From Actinomycetes bacterium (GTDB lineage: Bacteria; Actinomycetota; Actinomycetes; Actinomycetales; Cellulomonadaceae): DNA of 10,890 bases. Both the position numbers and the translations under genes were made by a program. This document shows, in pieces, positions 1 to 6,154 of the stretch. Location: contig JAEYXM010000106.1 of the NCBI GenBank assembly GCA_023428465.1, positions 1 to 10,890 of the forward strand, read 5' to 3'. The first letter of the stretch is position 1; every line of letters starts with the position of its first letter. A model generated the notes under the pieces. The model saw nothing but the letters and a program-made list of their open reading frames with translations. It had not been told where the DNA came from and searched no databases.

Positions 1-40
1 GCTCAGGTGCGGGCGGGGTCACCGGACCTGCGGGCAGGGC

Positions 41-1027
41 TCACAGACCCGAGTAGGCGTGCAGGCCCTGGAAGAAGAGGTTGACGCCCGTGAAGTTGAA
101 GATCACCGTCGCGTACCCCGCCAGGACGAACCAGGCCGCGCGGCGGCCCGACCAGCCGACGGTGGTGCGCGCGTGCAGGTAGGCCGCGTAGACGACCCAG
201 ACGACGAAGCTCCAGACCTCCTTGGGGTCCCAGCCCCAGTAGCGGCCCCAGGTGTGCTCCGCCCAGATCGCCCCGGCCATGACCGTGAAGGTCCACAGGA
301 CGAAGCCGATCGCCGTGATCCGGAAGCTCAGGGCCTCGAGCTCGCGCGTGGTGGGCAGGGCGTCGAGCATGCGCCACCGCGACCCCGTCAGGCGCACGCG
401 TGCACCTGAGTCCGGGGAGGCCAGCTGCCGGACGCGCGAGTCCTTCAGCAGCTGGAGCGCCGACGCCGCGAACGACACGGTGAAGAGGCCGGTGGAGATG
501 GTCGCGATCGACACGTGGATGACGAGCCAGTAGCTCTGCAGCGCCGGCTCGACGGCCTCCGCGGGGACGTAGAACACCGCGAGCCCGAGGCCCAGCGCGA
601 TCACCGTCAGCCCGACGACGATCGTGCCCAGGAAGCGCACGTCCCGGCGTCGGTTCAGCACCAGGAACGTCACCACCGCCACGAACGTGCCCACCAGCGT
701 GAACTCGTACATGTTCGCCCACGGCACGCGACCCGCCGCGATCCCGCGCAGCACCAGTGCGGCAGCCTGGAACAGGGCGCCGAGGGTCGTCGTCGCCATC
801 GCGATCCCCACGGCGCGCCGGCGCCCGCCGGTGGAGGCCACGGCGTCCTCCGGCCGGCCGGGAAGAACCTGCGAGGAGCCGGCCGAATCGACCGCGGCGA
901 CCTCCCGGACCCGGGCGCCGCGGGCGTCCGCGAGGCGTGCCAGGTCCATGGAGAACGCGAGGAGCGCGATCGCGTACGCGGTCGTCGCAGCCCACGCCAG
1001 GAGCGTGCTCAGCTCACCGATGCCCAT
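41..1027 (-). CDS. ccsB: Cytochrome c biogenesis protein CcsB (CcsA/ResC type, WWD haem-handling membrane protein)
   Basis: This 328-residue polytopic membrane protein is the haem-handling half of the System II cytochrome c synthase; with ResB it delivers haem to the outer face of the membrane and attaches it to CXXCH motifs. The WWD signature is clear at about residues 255-272 (W260, W264, W266, D267, then PKEVW). Candidate haem-ligand histidines are H171 (in LVIHV), H258 (in WAEHTW) and H285 (in YLHAR). Hydrophobic segments lie near residues 7-27, 72-94, 106-124, 132-153, 165-188, 236-254, 269-284 and 298-318. Residues 35-70 form a polar loop with no recognisable motif. The ATG start overlaps the last 14 nt of resB, so translation is probably coupled. 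It is the last gene of the five-gene operon that lies wholly inside the window. The names ccsB, ccsA and resC are used interchangeably for this family; the family assignment is secure. Confidence 0.95.
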   Translation of the reverse strand: MGIGELSTLLAWAATTAYAIALLAFSMDLARLADARGARVREVAAVDSAGSSQVLPGRPEDAVASTGGRRRAVGIAMATTTLGALFQAAALVLRGIAAGRVPWANMYEFTLVGTFVAVVTFLVLNRRRDVRFLGTIVVGLTVIALGLGLAVFYVPAEAVEPALQSYWLVIHVSIATISTGLFTVSFAASALQLLKDSRVRQLASPDSGARVRLTGSRWRMLDALPTTRELEALSFRITAIGFVLWTFTVMAGAIWAEHTWGRYWGWDPKEVWSFVVWVVYAAYLHARTTVGWSGRRAAWFVLAGYATVIFNFTGVNLFFQGLHAYSGL

Positions 1028-2666
1028 CGTCCGTCCCTTCGAGATTGGCAGAGCTCCCGCTCGACGCCCGAACCGCGGCGACCACCCGCTCGAGCTCTCC
1101 GGCGAGCCCGGCGTCGTCGCCCCGGGCCAGTGCCGCGAACCCGACCACCACGCCCGTCGTGCCCTTCGTGACGCGTACCCAGACCCGCCTGCGCGGGGTG
1201 AAGAGGCTCACCGCCAGGCCGACGAGCGCGGCGATCGCGAACGCCAGCACCGCACCGAGAGCCGGGTCGTGCCGCAGGTCCAGCGCGACGAAGCGCGGCA
1301 GGTCCCGCCACGTGAACGTCCCGAGACCGTCCGGCAATTCCACCGTCTCCCCCGGCCGGACCACGATCGTCGCGGGCGACCCGTCCGTGAGGACCTGCGC
1401 CATCCGGGCCGTGTCGAGCTCGTACACGTTCTGCGGCACGCCCGTGTCGAGCCCGAGGTCCCCGGTCCAGACGGCGAGCACGAGCACCGGGTCCCGCGGA
1501 TCCGGGTGCACGGAGGCCACCCCGGCGGACGTCACGACGGCGCTGGGGAGCAGGTACCCGACCAGGCCGATCTGGTCGCCCGTCGACACGTCGGGAACCT
1601 TCACCACACCGCGGGACGTGTAGACGGCATCCTCCGGCAGGAAGGGCACCGGGCCGGCGAACGCGACCTCGCCGGCTGCGTCGCGCACCTCGACGTCGGG
1701 CGCGTAGCCATTGCCCTGCAGGTAGACGCGTGCGCCACCCGCGGTCAGCGGGTGGTTGACCCGGATCGTGTCCACGCGGGGCTGCTCGCCGGGCTCCGTC
1801 ACGGTGACGTCGGCCGCGAAGTCACGGGGCCGTGCGTCGGCGGTGAACTCCGCCGAGAACTCGTCCAGGCGCACCGTGAAGGGCACGAGCGAGCCCGGGT
1901 CGAAAGCCGTCCCACCGACGAACGTGTCGTAGTCCGTCACCGCGTTGGCGAACCCGCGGCCCTCGACCACGATCGCCTGACCGCGGTAGTGGAAGAGCTG
2001 GCCGGCCGCGATCGAGACCAGCAGGCCGAGCAGGGCCAGGTGGAAGACGATGTTGCCGGTCTCGCGCAGGTAGCCGCGCTCCGCGCTGAGGGTGCGCGAG
2101 CCCGAGGGCTCCACGGCCGACACGACGCGGAACCGCGGCAGCCACCGCACCGGCCCGACGAGCGCACGCCGGGCCGCGTCGAGGACCTCCTCCTCCCGCG
2201 CGTCGAGGTGGAGCTCGTCGTTCGTGAAGCGCGCGAAGCGCACGGGGGCCTTCGGCGGCGCCTGCCGCACCGCCTGCAGGTGGACGACGAGCCGCGGCAC
2301 GATGCAGCCGATGAGAGACAGGAAGAGCAGCAGGTAGACCGCGGAGAACCACACCGACGCGTAGACGTCGAACGCGCCCAGCCGGTCCAGCCACACGCCG
2401 AGTCCGGGGTTCTCGGCGAGGTACCGCGCCACCGCCGCAGGGTCCTGCGGGCGCTGCGGAAGGACCGACCCGGGCACCGCGACGACTGCCAGGAGCATGA
2501 GGAGCATGAGCGCGACCCGCATGCTCGTGAGCTGCCGCCACACGAAGCGCAGCCAGCCGACGACGCCGAGACGCGGGAGCTCCACGGGGCTCGCCGTGGA
2601 GTCGGACGACGACGGGCCGGACGAGGCGGGCGCGTCCGGGTAGTCGTGGATGCGGTCGTCGGGCAT
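1014..2666 (-). CDS. resB: Cytochrome c biogenesis protein ResB
   Basis: This 550-residue protein is the partner of CcsB in System II cytochrome c maturation. ResB-family landmarks are visible: an N-terminal SMRVALMLLMLL membrane segment (about 48-66) followed by GSVLPQRP; a second segment (about 101-124); RWLPRFRVV (174-182); ERGYLRETGNIVFHLALLG (197-214) leading into the third segment with H209; a large extracytoplasmic domain (about 225-465) containing VNHPL and the VYLQGNGYAP stretch near 314-323; and a last membrane segment (about 469-490) after LRHDPALG, with H466. H209 and H466 are the likeliest haem-contacting histidines. The chosen ATG overlaps the ccdA stop by one base (TGATG). A longer reading frame runs upstream, but it only shadows ccdA and tlpA. 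The first 30 residues are polar, Ser/Asp-rich and cytoplasmic by position. The C-terminal ~55 residues are cytoplasmic and poorly conserved in appearance. Confidence 0.95.
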   Translation of the reverse strand: MPDDRIHDYPDAPASSGPSSSDSTASPVELPRLGVVGWLRFVWRQLTSMRVALMLLMLLAVVAVPGSVLPQRPQDPAAVARYLAENPGLGVWLDRLGAFDVYASVWFSAVYLLLFLSLIGCIVPRLVVHLQAVRQAPPKAPVRFARFTNDELHLDAREEEVLDAARRALVGPVRWLPRFRVVSAVEPSGSRTLSAERGYLRETGNIVFHLALLGLLVSIAAGQLFHYRGQAIVVEGRGFANAVTDYDTFVGGTAFDPGSLVPFTVRLDEFSAEFTADARPRDFAADVTVTEPGEQPRVDTIRVNHPLTAGGARVYLQGNGYAPDVEVRDAAGEVAFAGPVPFLPEDAVYTSRGVVKVPDVSTGDQIGLVGYLLPSAVVTSAGVASVHPDPRDPVLVLAVWTGDLGLDTGVPQNVYELDTARMAQVLTDGSPATIVVRPGETVELPDGLGTFTWRDLPRFVALDLRHDPALGAVLAFAIAALVGLAVSLFTPRRRVWVRVTKGTTGVVVGFAALARGDDAGLAGELERVVAAVRASSGSSANLEGTDDGHR

Positions 2667-3481
2667 CACACCACCGTCTCGAATCCGCCGATCCAGCCCT
2701 GCATGGCGCCCGTGATGGCGCCCCACAGGCCGGTGACCAGCGCGATCCCGACGAGGACCAGGACGACGCCGCCCGCGCGCATGATGAGGAGCCGGTGCCG
2801 GCGCAGGTAGCCCGCCCACCGCTCGAAGCCGAGCGCCAGCAGCAGGAACGGCAGGCCGAGCCCCAGGCAGTACGCGACCGCGAGCACCATGCCGCGGCCC
2901 GCGGACCCGCCGTCGACGGCCAGGGTGTAGACGGCCACGAGCGTCGGCCCGATGCACGGGGTCCAGCCGAGGCCGAAGACGAAGCCCAGGAGGGGCGCAC
3001 CCCAGAGCCCCGCGCGGGGCACGAACCGGATCCGGGCCGTGCGCTGCGCGAACGGCAGCCGGCCCACGAAGACCAGGCCCATCGCGATGACGACGACGCC
3101 GAGCACGCGCGTGATGACGTCGTCCCACCGCACGAGGGCGGCCCCGAGCGAACCGGCGACGAAGCCGAGCGCCACGAAGACCGACGTGAAGCCGGCGATG
3201 AACAGGGCGACCCCGAGGAGGGTGCGCGACCTCGTGGGCGCAGAGGCGGCCTCGGCGTCGTCCGCGGCCCGGCCCGAGGTGGAGGACATCCCTGCGCCGA
3301 CCATGCCGCCGAGGTAGCCCAGGTAGCCGGGCACGAGCGGGAGCACGCACGGCGAGGCGAACGAGACCAGCCCCGCGAGCACGGCGAGGGGCAGTGCCGC
3401 CAGCATCGACCCGTCGAGCACCGTGGTGACGACGGAGTCCGCCGTGGTGCTGGCAGCGCCGACCGTGGCGAGCACGGTCAT
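2666..3481 (-). CDS. ccdA: Cytochrome c biogenesis protein CcdA (transmembrane thiol-disulfide reductase, DsbD-beta family)
   Basis: This 271-residue membrane protein carries reducing equivalents from cytoplasmic thioredoxin across the membrane to the extracytoplasmic TlpA/ResA-type protein. The two redox cysteines are in their expected contexts: C45 in SPCVLPLVPGYLGYLGG and C176 in GWTPCIGPTL. Hydrophobic segments lie near residues 27-58, 87-112, 122-141, 160-187, 198-218 and 233-255, the six-helix pattern of the family. An Ala/Ser/Asp-rich loop (about 66-85) sits between helices 1 and 2. The start was set at MTVLATVG because it gives an ATGA overlap with the tlpA stop and a normal family length; the upstream extension in this frame overlaps tlpA and has no domain content. 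The gene ends in a one-base TGATG overlap with resB. Confidence 0.95.
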   Translation of the reverse strand: MTVLATVGAASTTADSVVTTVLDGSMLAALPLAVLAGLVSFASPCVLPLVPGYLGYLGGMVGAGMSSTSGRAADDAEAASAPTRSRTLLGVALFIAGFTSVFVALGFVAGSLGAALVRWDDVITRVLGVVVIAMGLVFVGRLPFAQRTARIRFVPRAGLWGAPLLGFVFGLGWTPCIGPTLVAVYTLAVDGGSAGRGMVLAVAYCLGLGLPFLLLALGFERWAGYLRRHRLLIMRAGGVVLVLVGIALVTGLWGAITGAMQGWIGGFETVV

Positions 3482-4068
3482 GCGCCCTCGTCGAGGAGGT
3501 CGTCGACGATCGCCCGCAGGGTCGTGGCGTCGACGACGCCCAGGACGCGCGCGGCGACCTTGCCCTCCCGGTCGAGCACGACCGTCGTCGGCACGGCCTG
3601 GATCGGCACGATGCCGGAGAGCGCGGCGACCGCTGCACCGTCGGCGTCGTGGATCGACGGGTAGGGCAGGGAGAAGGTGCGCTCGAAGGCCTGGGCGGCG
3701 CCGGCGTCGTCGGTCGAGTTGACGCCCAGCACGTGCACGCCGGCGTCCGCGTAGTCCTCGGCGAGCGCGACGAGGTCGGGCGCCTCGGCGCGGCACGGCG
3801 GGCAGGCCGCGTACCAGGTGTTCAGCACGACGACGTCGCCGAGCCAGTCCGTGGTGGCGACGGGAGAACCCGCGAAATCGGTGCCCGAGATCTCGACGGG
3901 TCCCGTCCGGTTCCCTGCGTCCCACGTCGTGACGGAGCGGTCCGAGGAGACGTAGCCCGTCTCCGCGCCGTCCTCGTCCCAGCCGCCCGTGACCGTGGGC
4001 GTGCACCCGGCCAGGGCGAGCGCGCCCACCACCGTGGACACCAGGGCGAGCCTGCGCAGGTGGGCCAT
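3478..4068 (-). CDS. resA: TlpA/ResA-like thiol-disulfide reductase lipoprotein
   Basis: This 196-residue membrane-anchored thioredoxin-fold protein probably reduces the cysteines of apocytochrome c before haem attachment, taking electrons from CcdA. A lipoprotein signal peptide is visible: positively charged start (MAHLRR), hydrophobic core, then lipobox LAGC with C22 as the lipidated residue. The active site is WYAACPPC (CPPC at 89-92). The cis-proline loop is VPTTVVLD (P160-T161). The Trx fold runs from about residue 58 to the C-terminus. The start was chosen because it yields the signal peptide and overlaps the phosphatase stop by one base (TGATG). The stop overlaps the ccdA start (ATGA). 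The mycobacterial counterpart is often called CcsX; ResA is the Bacillus name. The family call is secure. The specific cytochrome c role rests on operon context. Confidence 0.92.
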   Translation of the reverse strand: MAHLRRLALVSTVVGALALAGCTPTVTGGWDEDGAETGYVSSDRSVTTWDAGNRTGPVEISGTDFAGSPVATTDWLGDVVVLNTWYAACPPCRAEAPDLVALAEDYADAGVHVLGVNSTDDAGAAQAFERTFSLPYPSIHDADGAAVAALSGIVPIQAVPTTVVLDREGKVAARVLGVVDATTLRAIVDDLLDEGA

Positions 4069-4721
4069 CAGGCTCCCGGGACCGACCGTGCGTTCGGTAG
4101 GAGGTCGGCGCAGGGCTCGGCGTAGCGGACCGTGACGTCGTCGCCGTCGAACACGAGCGACGTGACGGACGCGAGCGAGCACTCCCGGCTGCGCGGGTCG
4201 TGCCAGAGGCGCTTGCCCTCGATGGAACGGCGGGTCACCCAGATGGGCAGCTGGTGGCTGACGACGACGGCCTCGTGCCCGTGCGCGGCCTCGCGCGCCG
4301 CACCGACGGCGGCGAGCATGCGCGCGACCTGCGCCCGGTAGGGCTCGCCCCAGGACGGCCGGAGCGGGTTCCACAGGAAGCGCCAGTGCGCGGGGCGGCG
4401 CAGCGACCCGTCGCCCACGCCGAAGGTCAGGCCCTCGAAGTGGTTCTCCGCCTCGAGCAGCCGCTCGTCGGTGGCGAGCTCCACCCCCAGAGCCGTCGCG
4501 ACGGGGGTCGCGGTCTCCTGGGCGCGCTGCAGCGGCGAGGCCACGACGTGCACGACGTCGCTGCGCGTCCCGCCGGCGCGACCCGAGAAGTGGTCCGCGA
4601 GGCGCTCGGCCATCGCGAAGCCGCGCTCGGAGAGGTGGTAGCCGTCGAGGCGGCCGTAGAGGACCCCGTCAGGGTTGTGCACCTCGCCGTGGCGCACCAG
4701 GTGAACCGTGGTCGTGACCAT
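4068..4721 (-). CDS. Histidine phosphatase family protein (phosphoglycerate mutase-like)
   Basis: This 217-residue branch-2H phosphatase has the RHG motif near the N-terminus (LVRHGEV, R10-H11-G12; H11 would be the phosphorylated histidine), R66 in SPLQRAQET, acidic candidates E90/E92 in LLEAEN, and the second catalytic histidine H156 in VVVSHQLP. The substrate is unknown. Family members range from phosphoglycerate mutases to broad phosphatases, and nothing here distinguishes them. The start was set at MVTTTVHLV because AGGGGAG lies 9 nt upstream (plus-strand 4731-4737); a frame 38 residues longer exists, but its extra N-terminus has no conserved features. The gene leads the cytochrome c maturation operon and overlaps the next gene by one base. 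Homologues sit in the same place in other actinobacteria (for example before the CcsX/CcdA genes in Mycobacterium), usually with hemL upstream, which is absent here. Confidence 0.9.
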   Translation of the reverse strand: MVTTTVHLVRHGEVHNPDGVLYGRLDGYHLSERGFAMAERLADHFSGRAGGTRSDVVHVVASPLQRAQETATPVATALGVELATDERLLEAENHFEGLTFGVGDGSLRRPAHWRFLWNPLRPSWGEPYRAQVARMLAAVGAAREAAHGHEAVVVSHQLPIWVTRRSIEGKRLWHDPRSRECSLASVTSLVFDGDDVTVRYAEPCADLLPNARSVPGA

Positions 4722-4730
4722 GGTCCCAGT

Positions 4731-4737
4731 CTCCCCT
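4731..4737 (-). promoter_or_regulatory. Ribosome binding site of the phosphatase gene
   Basis: AGGGGAG on the minus strand sits 9 nt before the ATG at 4721. It decides between this start and the longer in-frame alternative, and it marks the translational entry to the five-gene operon. Confidence 0.6.
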
Positions 4738-4813
4738 ATGCAGCGGCGTGCCCGGTCCACGCGATCATGATCAACCAGCGCGGCCGGGAGCGCGAGCCGG
4801 GTGTCGGACGGTA

Positions 4814-4854
4814 GCTGTAGCGAAAGCGTCACCATGCGACGGTTTCGCTACAGC
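4814..4854. repeat. 41-bp near-perfect palindrome (operator or stem-loop)
   Basis: A perfect 12-bp arm GCTGTAGCGAAA (4814-4825) is matched by TTTCGCTACAGC (4843-4854). One mismatch (G/G) follows on the inside, then CGTC/GACG (4827-4830 and 4838-4841) around a 7-nt centre. The arms are noticeably richer in A/T than the flanking DNA. The element lies downstream of the MarR gene and about 90 bp upstream of the phosphatase start, so it could be an operator for the cytochrome c operon, a U-less terminator for the marR transcript, or both. I do not recognise the motif as belonging to a named regulator. Confidence 0.75.
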
Positions 4855-4855
4855 G

Positions 4856-4941
4856 TGCGGGCGGCGCCGGCGTCAGGCCGGCGTGCGGGCGACGCCGGCG
4901 TCAGGCCGGCGTGCGGGGCGGCGCCGGGCGTCAGGCCGGCG
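4856..4941. repeat. Three tandem ~28-30-bp hairpin repeats
   Basis: Units are 4856-4883 (28 nt), 4884-4911 (28 nt, one base different from the first) and 4912-4941 (30 nt, two extra G's and the first unit's base at the variable position). In units 1 and 2, CGCCGGC and GCCGGCG pair as a 7-bp stem around the loop GTCAG; unit 2 gains an extra A-T pair. In unit 3 the stem is CGCCGG/CCGGCG around a larger loop. Unit 3 contains the marR stop codon (4931-4933) and its last codons, so units 1 and 2 look like duplications of the gene's 3' end. The tandem hairpins may serve as a transcription terminator or mRNA 3'-end stabiliser for marR. Confidence 0.8.
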
Positions 4942-5419
4942 GGCGGGTGGGCACGGCGTCAGGAACGCCCCCGGTCGGGGCGACCTTCGCCATGGCGGCG
5001 CCCAGCGCGGTGAGCTCGTCCCGCGAGAGCCGGTCGACGAGGTGCTCGCGGACGGCGCGCACGTGCCCGGGCGCGGTGCGGACCAGGAGCTCGTACCCGG
5101 CGTCGGTCATGACGCAGTTGACGCCGCGGCGGTCGTCCGCGCAGCTGCGACGCTCGACGAGGCCCTGCGACTCGAGCCGGCCGACCGTGTGGGTGAGGCG
5201 GCTGCGCGAGTGCATCGTGGCGTGCGCGAGGTCGGACATGCGCAGGGTGCGGCCGTCGGCCTCGGAGAGCCGGACGAGGATCTCGTACTCGCTGAGGGAC
5301 AGGCCGGCGTCGCGCTCGAGCTGACGGTTGAGCACGTCGTTGAGACGCGCGACCCCCAGGAGGTAGGCGCGCCAGTGCTGCTGCTGCTCGCCGTCGAGCC
5401 ATGCGGTGTCGTCGGACAT
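4931..5419 (-). CDS. MarR-family transcriptional regulator
   Basis: This 162-residue protein is probably a dimeric winged-helix regulator. The MarR fold is readable: an N-terminal dimerisation helix (about 10-36), the LSLSEYEILVRLSEA segment (about 40-54), the recognition region MSDLAHATMHSRSRLTHTVGR (61-81), LESQGLVERR, and the wing with DDRRGV (95-100). The C-terminal helix runs through about residue 145, followed by a Pro-rich tail. C93 and C102 lie near the wing; whether they sense oxidants cannot be told. The start was chosen at MSDDTAWL because AGGAGG stands 4 nt upstream (5424-5429). A longer frame reaching 5488 would run across a tandem duplication into the presumed operator and is unlikely. 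The gene is divergent from the YceI gene, with a perfect inverted repeat between them, so it probably controls that gene and itself. The ligand is unknown. Confidence 0.9.
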   Translation of the reverse strand: MSDDTAWLDGEQQQHWRAYLLGVARLNDVLNRQLERDAGLSLSEYEILVRLSEADGRTLRMSDLAHATMHSRSRLTHTVGRLESQGLVERRSCADDRRGVNCVMTDAGYELLVRTAPGHVRAVREHLVDRLSRDELTALGAAMAKVAPTGGVPDAVPTRPPA

Positions 5420-5428
5420 GCGCCCTCC

Positions 5429-5454
5429 TGGAAGAACCCCTTGGAAGAACCCCT
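5429..5454. repeat. Perfect 13-bp tandem duplication in the marR leader
   Basis: TGGAAGAACCCCT occurs twice head-to-tail (5429-5441 and 5442-5454) just upstream of the marR ribosome binding site. On the transcribed strand it reads as two AGGGGTTCTTCCA units. The second copy places an extra AGGGG upstream of the true Shine-Dalgarno. It may be recent slippage, or a leader element affecting translation. Confidence 0.8.
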
Positions 5455-5469
5455 TGCGAACCCGAGCCC

Positions 5470-5475
5470 AGTGTA
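5470..5475 (-). promoter_or_regulatory. Candidate -10 element for marR
   Basis: TACACT on the minus strand matches the TANNNT pattern of actinobacterial -10 boxes. The matching -35 region would fall inside the 5484-5504 inverted repeat, so a repressor bound there would block it. A consensus TTGACA is also present on the minus strand (5488-5483), but it lacks a good -10 at 17 nt. The assignment is tentative. Confidence 0.35.
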
Positions 5476-5483
5476 GTAGAACT

Positions 5484-5504
5484 GTCAACTATCCGGTAGT
5501 TGAC
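5484..5504. promoter_or_regulatory. Probable MarR operator (perfect 8-5-8 inverted repeat)
   Basis: GTCAACTA and TAGTTGAC are perfect inverted arms around TCCGG, in the middle of the marR-yceI divergent region. A 21-bp dyad with 8-bp arms and short spacing fits MarR-family binding sites. Each arm carries TTGAC, a -35-like hexamer core facing outwards in both directions, so one bound dimer could shut off both promoters. A further half-site, TCAACT, occurs at 5523-5528. No binding data can be read from sequence, but position and symmetry make autoregulation the simplest reading. Confidence 0.7.
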
Positions 5505-5528
5505 GCTTAAACAGTGTCGGCTTCAACT
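5500..5528 (+). promoter_or_regulatory. Candidate promoter of the YceI gene
   Basis: TTGACG (5500-5505) and TCAACT (5523-5528) are separated by exactly 17 nt. The -35 lies in the right arm of the operator, and the weak -10 (3 of 6 consensus bases) coincides with an extra operator half-site. The start codon follows 28 nt after the -10. Spacing and overlap support it; the poor -10 keeps it tentative. Confidence 0.35.
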
Positions 5529-5545
5529 GAGAACCACGTCCGATC

Positions 5546-5552
5546 AGAGGAG
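5546..5552 (+). promoter_or_regulatory. Ribosome binding site of the YceI gene
   Basis: AGAGGAG precedes the ATG at 5557 by 4 nt. It supports the MTATTATALPAG start over an upstream in-frame ATG at 5500 that lies within the operator. Confidence 0.6.
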
Positions 5553-5556
5553 CACC

Positions 5557-6120
5557 ATGACCGCCACCACCGCCACCGCCCTCCCCGCCGGCGTCACCCC
5601 CGGCACCTGGGAGATCGAGACGTCGCACTCGAGCGCCGCGTTCAGCGTGCGCCACGCCGGGATCTCCAAGGTCCGCGGCACCATCGCCATCACCGGCGGC
5701 CGCATCGTCGTCGGCCAGGACCTCGCGTCCAGCTCCGTCGAGGCCACGCTCGACCCCGCCACCGTCGACACACGCGACGAGCGCCGCGACGGCCACCTGC
5801 GCAGCGGCGACTTCTTCGACGCCGAGACCTACCCGACCTGGGAGTTCCGCTCGACCGCCATCCGGGCCGACGGCGAGGAGTACGTCATCGAGGGCGACCT
5901 CACCGCGCACGGCGTGACCAACCGGGTCGAGCTCCGCACGGAGTTCAACGGCGCCGCGACCGACCCGTTCGGCACCTCGCGCCTCGGCGCCTCCGCGACC
6001 ACCAAGATCTCGCGCAAGGACTTCGGCCTCACCTGGAACGCCGCGCTCGAGACCGGCGGCGTCCTCGTCGGCGACGCCATCACGATCTCGCTCGACATCG
6101 AGGCCGTGCCCGCCGCCTGA
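5557..6120 (+). CDS. YceI family protein (lipocalin-like isoprenoid-binding fold)
   Basis: This 187-residue protein belongs to the YceI family, whose characterised members bind polyisoprenoid chains in a beta-barrel pocket. Conserved YceI stretches are plain: the W-I-SHS-FSVRH-GISKVRG block (about 18-41), RDGHLRSGDFFDAETYP (77-93), the LTAHGVTNRVEL block with NG-DPFG, and the C-terminal SRKDFGLTWN-LETGGVLVGD block. No signal peptide is seen, so unlike E. coli YceI it is probably cytoplasmic, as is common for actinobacterial members. It is transcribed alone, divergent from a MarR gene whose probable operator overlaps its promoter. This suggests induction by a small molecule or stress sensed by that MarR. 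Its ligand cannot be inferred. Confidence 0.93.
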   Translation: MTATTATALPAGVTPGTWEIETSHSSAAFSVRHAGISKVRGTIAITGGRIVVGQDLASSSVEATLDPATVDTRDERRDGHLRSGDFFDAETYPTWEFRSTAIRADGEEYVIEGDLTAHGVTNRVELRTEFNGAATDPFGTSRLGASATTKISRKDFGLTWNAALETGGVLVGDAITISLDIEAVPAA

Positions 6121-6154
6121 GCGGTCCCGTCCTGGCGGTCCGGGCCGCTCCGGT

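Noticed and set aside
1..40. Possible next gene of the operon starting with GTG at 22 (minus strand)
   Set aside because: Only seven codons are in the window and the ribosome binding site is weak, so it cannot be told from chance.
624..2810. Long plus-strand open frame (728 codons) opposite ccsB, resB and the end of ccdA
   Set aside because: Its product is a low-complexity Arg/Pro/His/Glu-rich string typical of antisense frames in high-GC DNA, and it covers three clear minus-strand membrane protein genes.
4668..4684. Possible Rex box (TTGTGCAC) near the start of the phosphatase gene
   Set aside because: Only one half matches the TTGTG-type consensus, there is no CACAA partner at the right spacing, and it lies within coding sequence.
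4763..4772. GATCATGATC palindrome upstream of the phosphatase gene
   Set aside because: A 10-bp palindrome is short, stands alone, and has no partner motif or clear promoter around it, so I could not assign it a role.
4722..4835. N-terminal extension of the phosphatase by 38 residues
   Set aside because: The extension has no conserved features and would put the AGGGGAG ribosome binding site inside the coding region; the RHG motif is at normal distance from the chosen start.
4856..4941. CRISPR-like array
   Set aside because: The units are directly contiguous with no unique spacers, there are only three, and no cas genes are nearby.
5420..5488. N-terminal extension of the MarR protein
   Set aside because: It would begin inside the presumed operator and cross a 13-bp tandem duplication; a strong AGGAGG directly precedes the shorter start.
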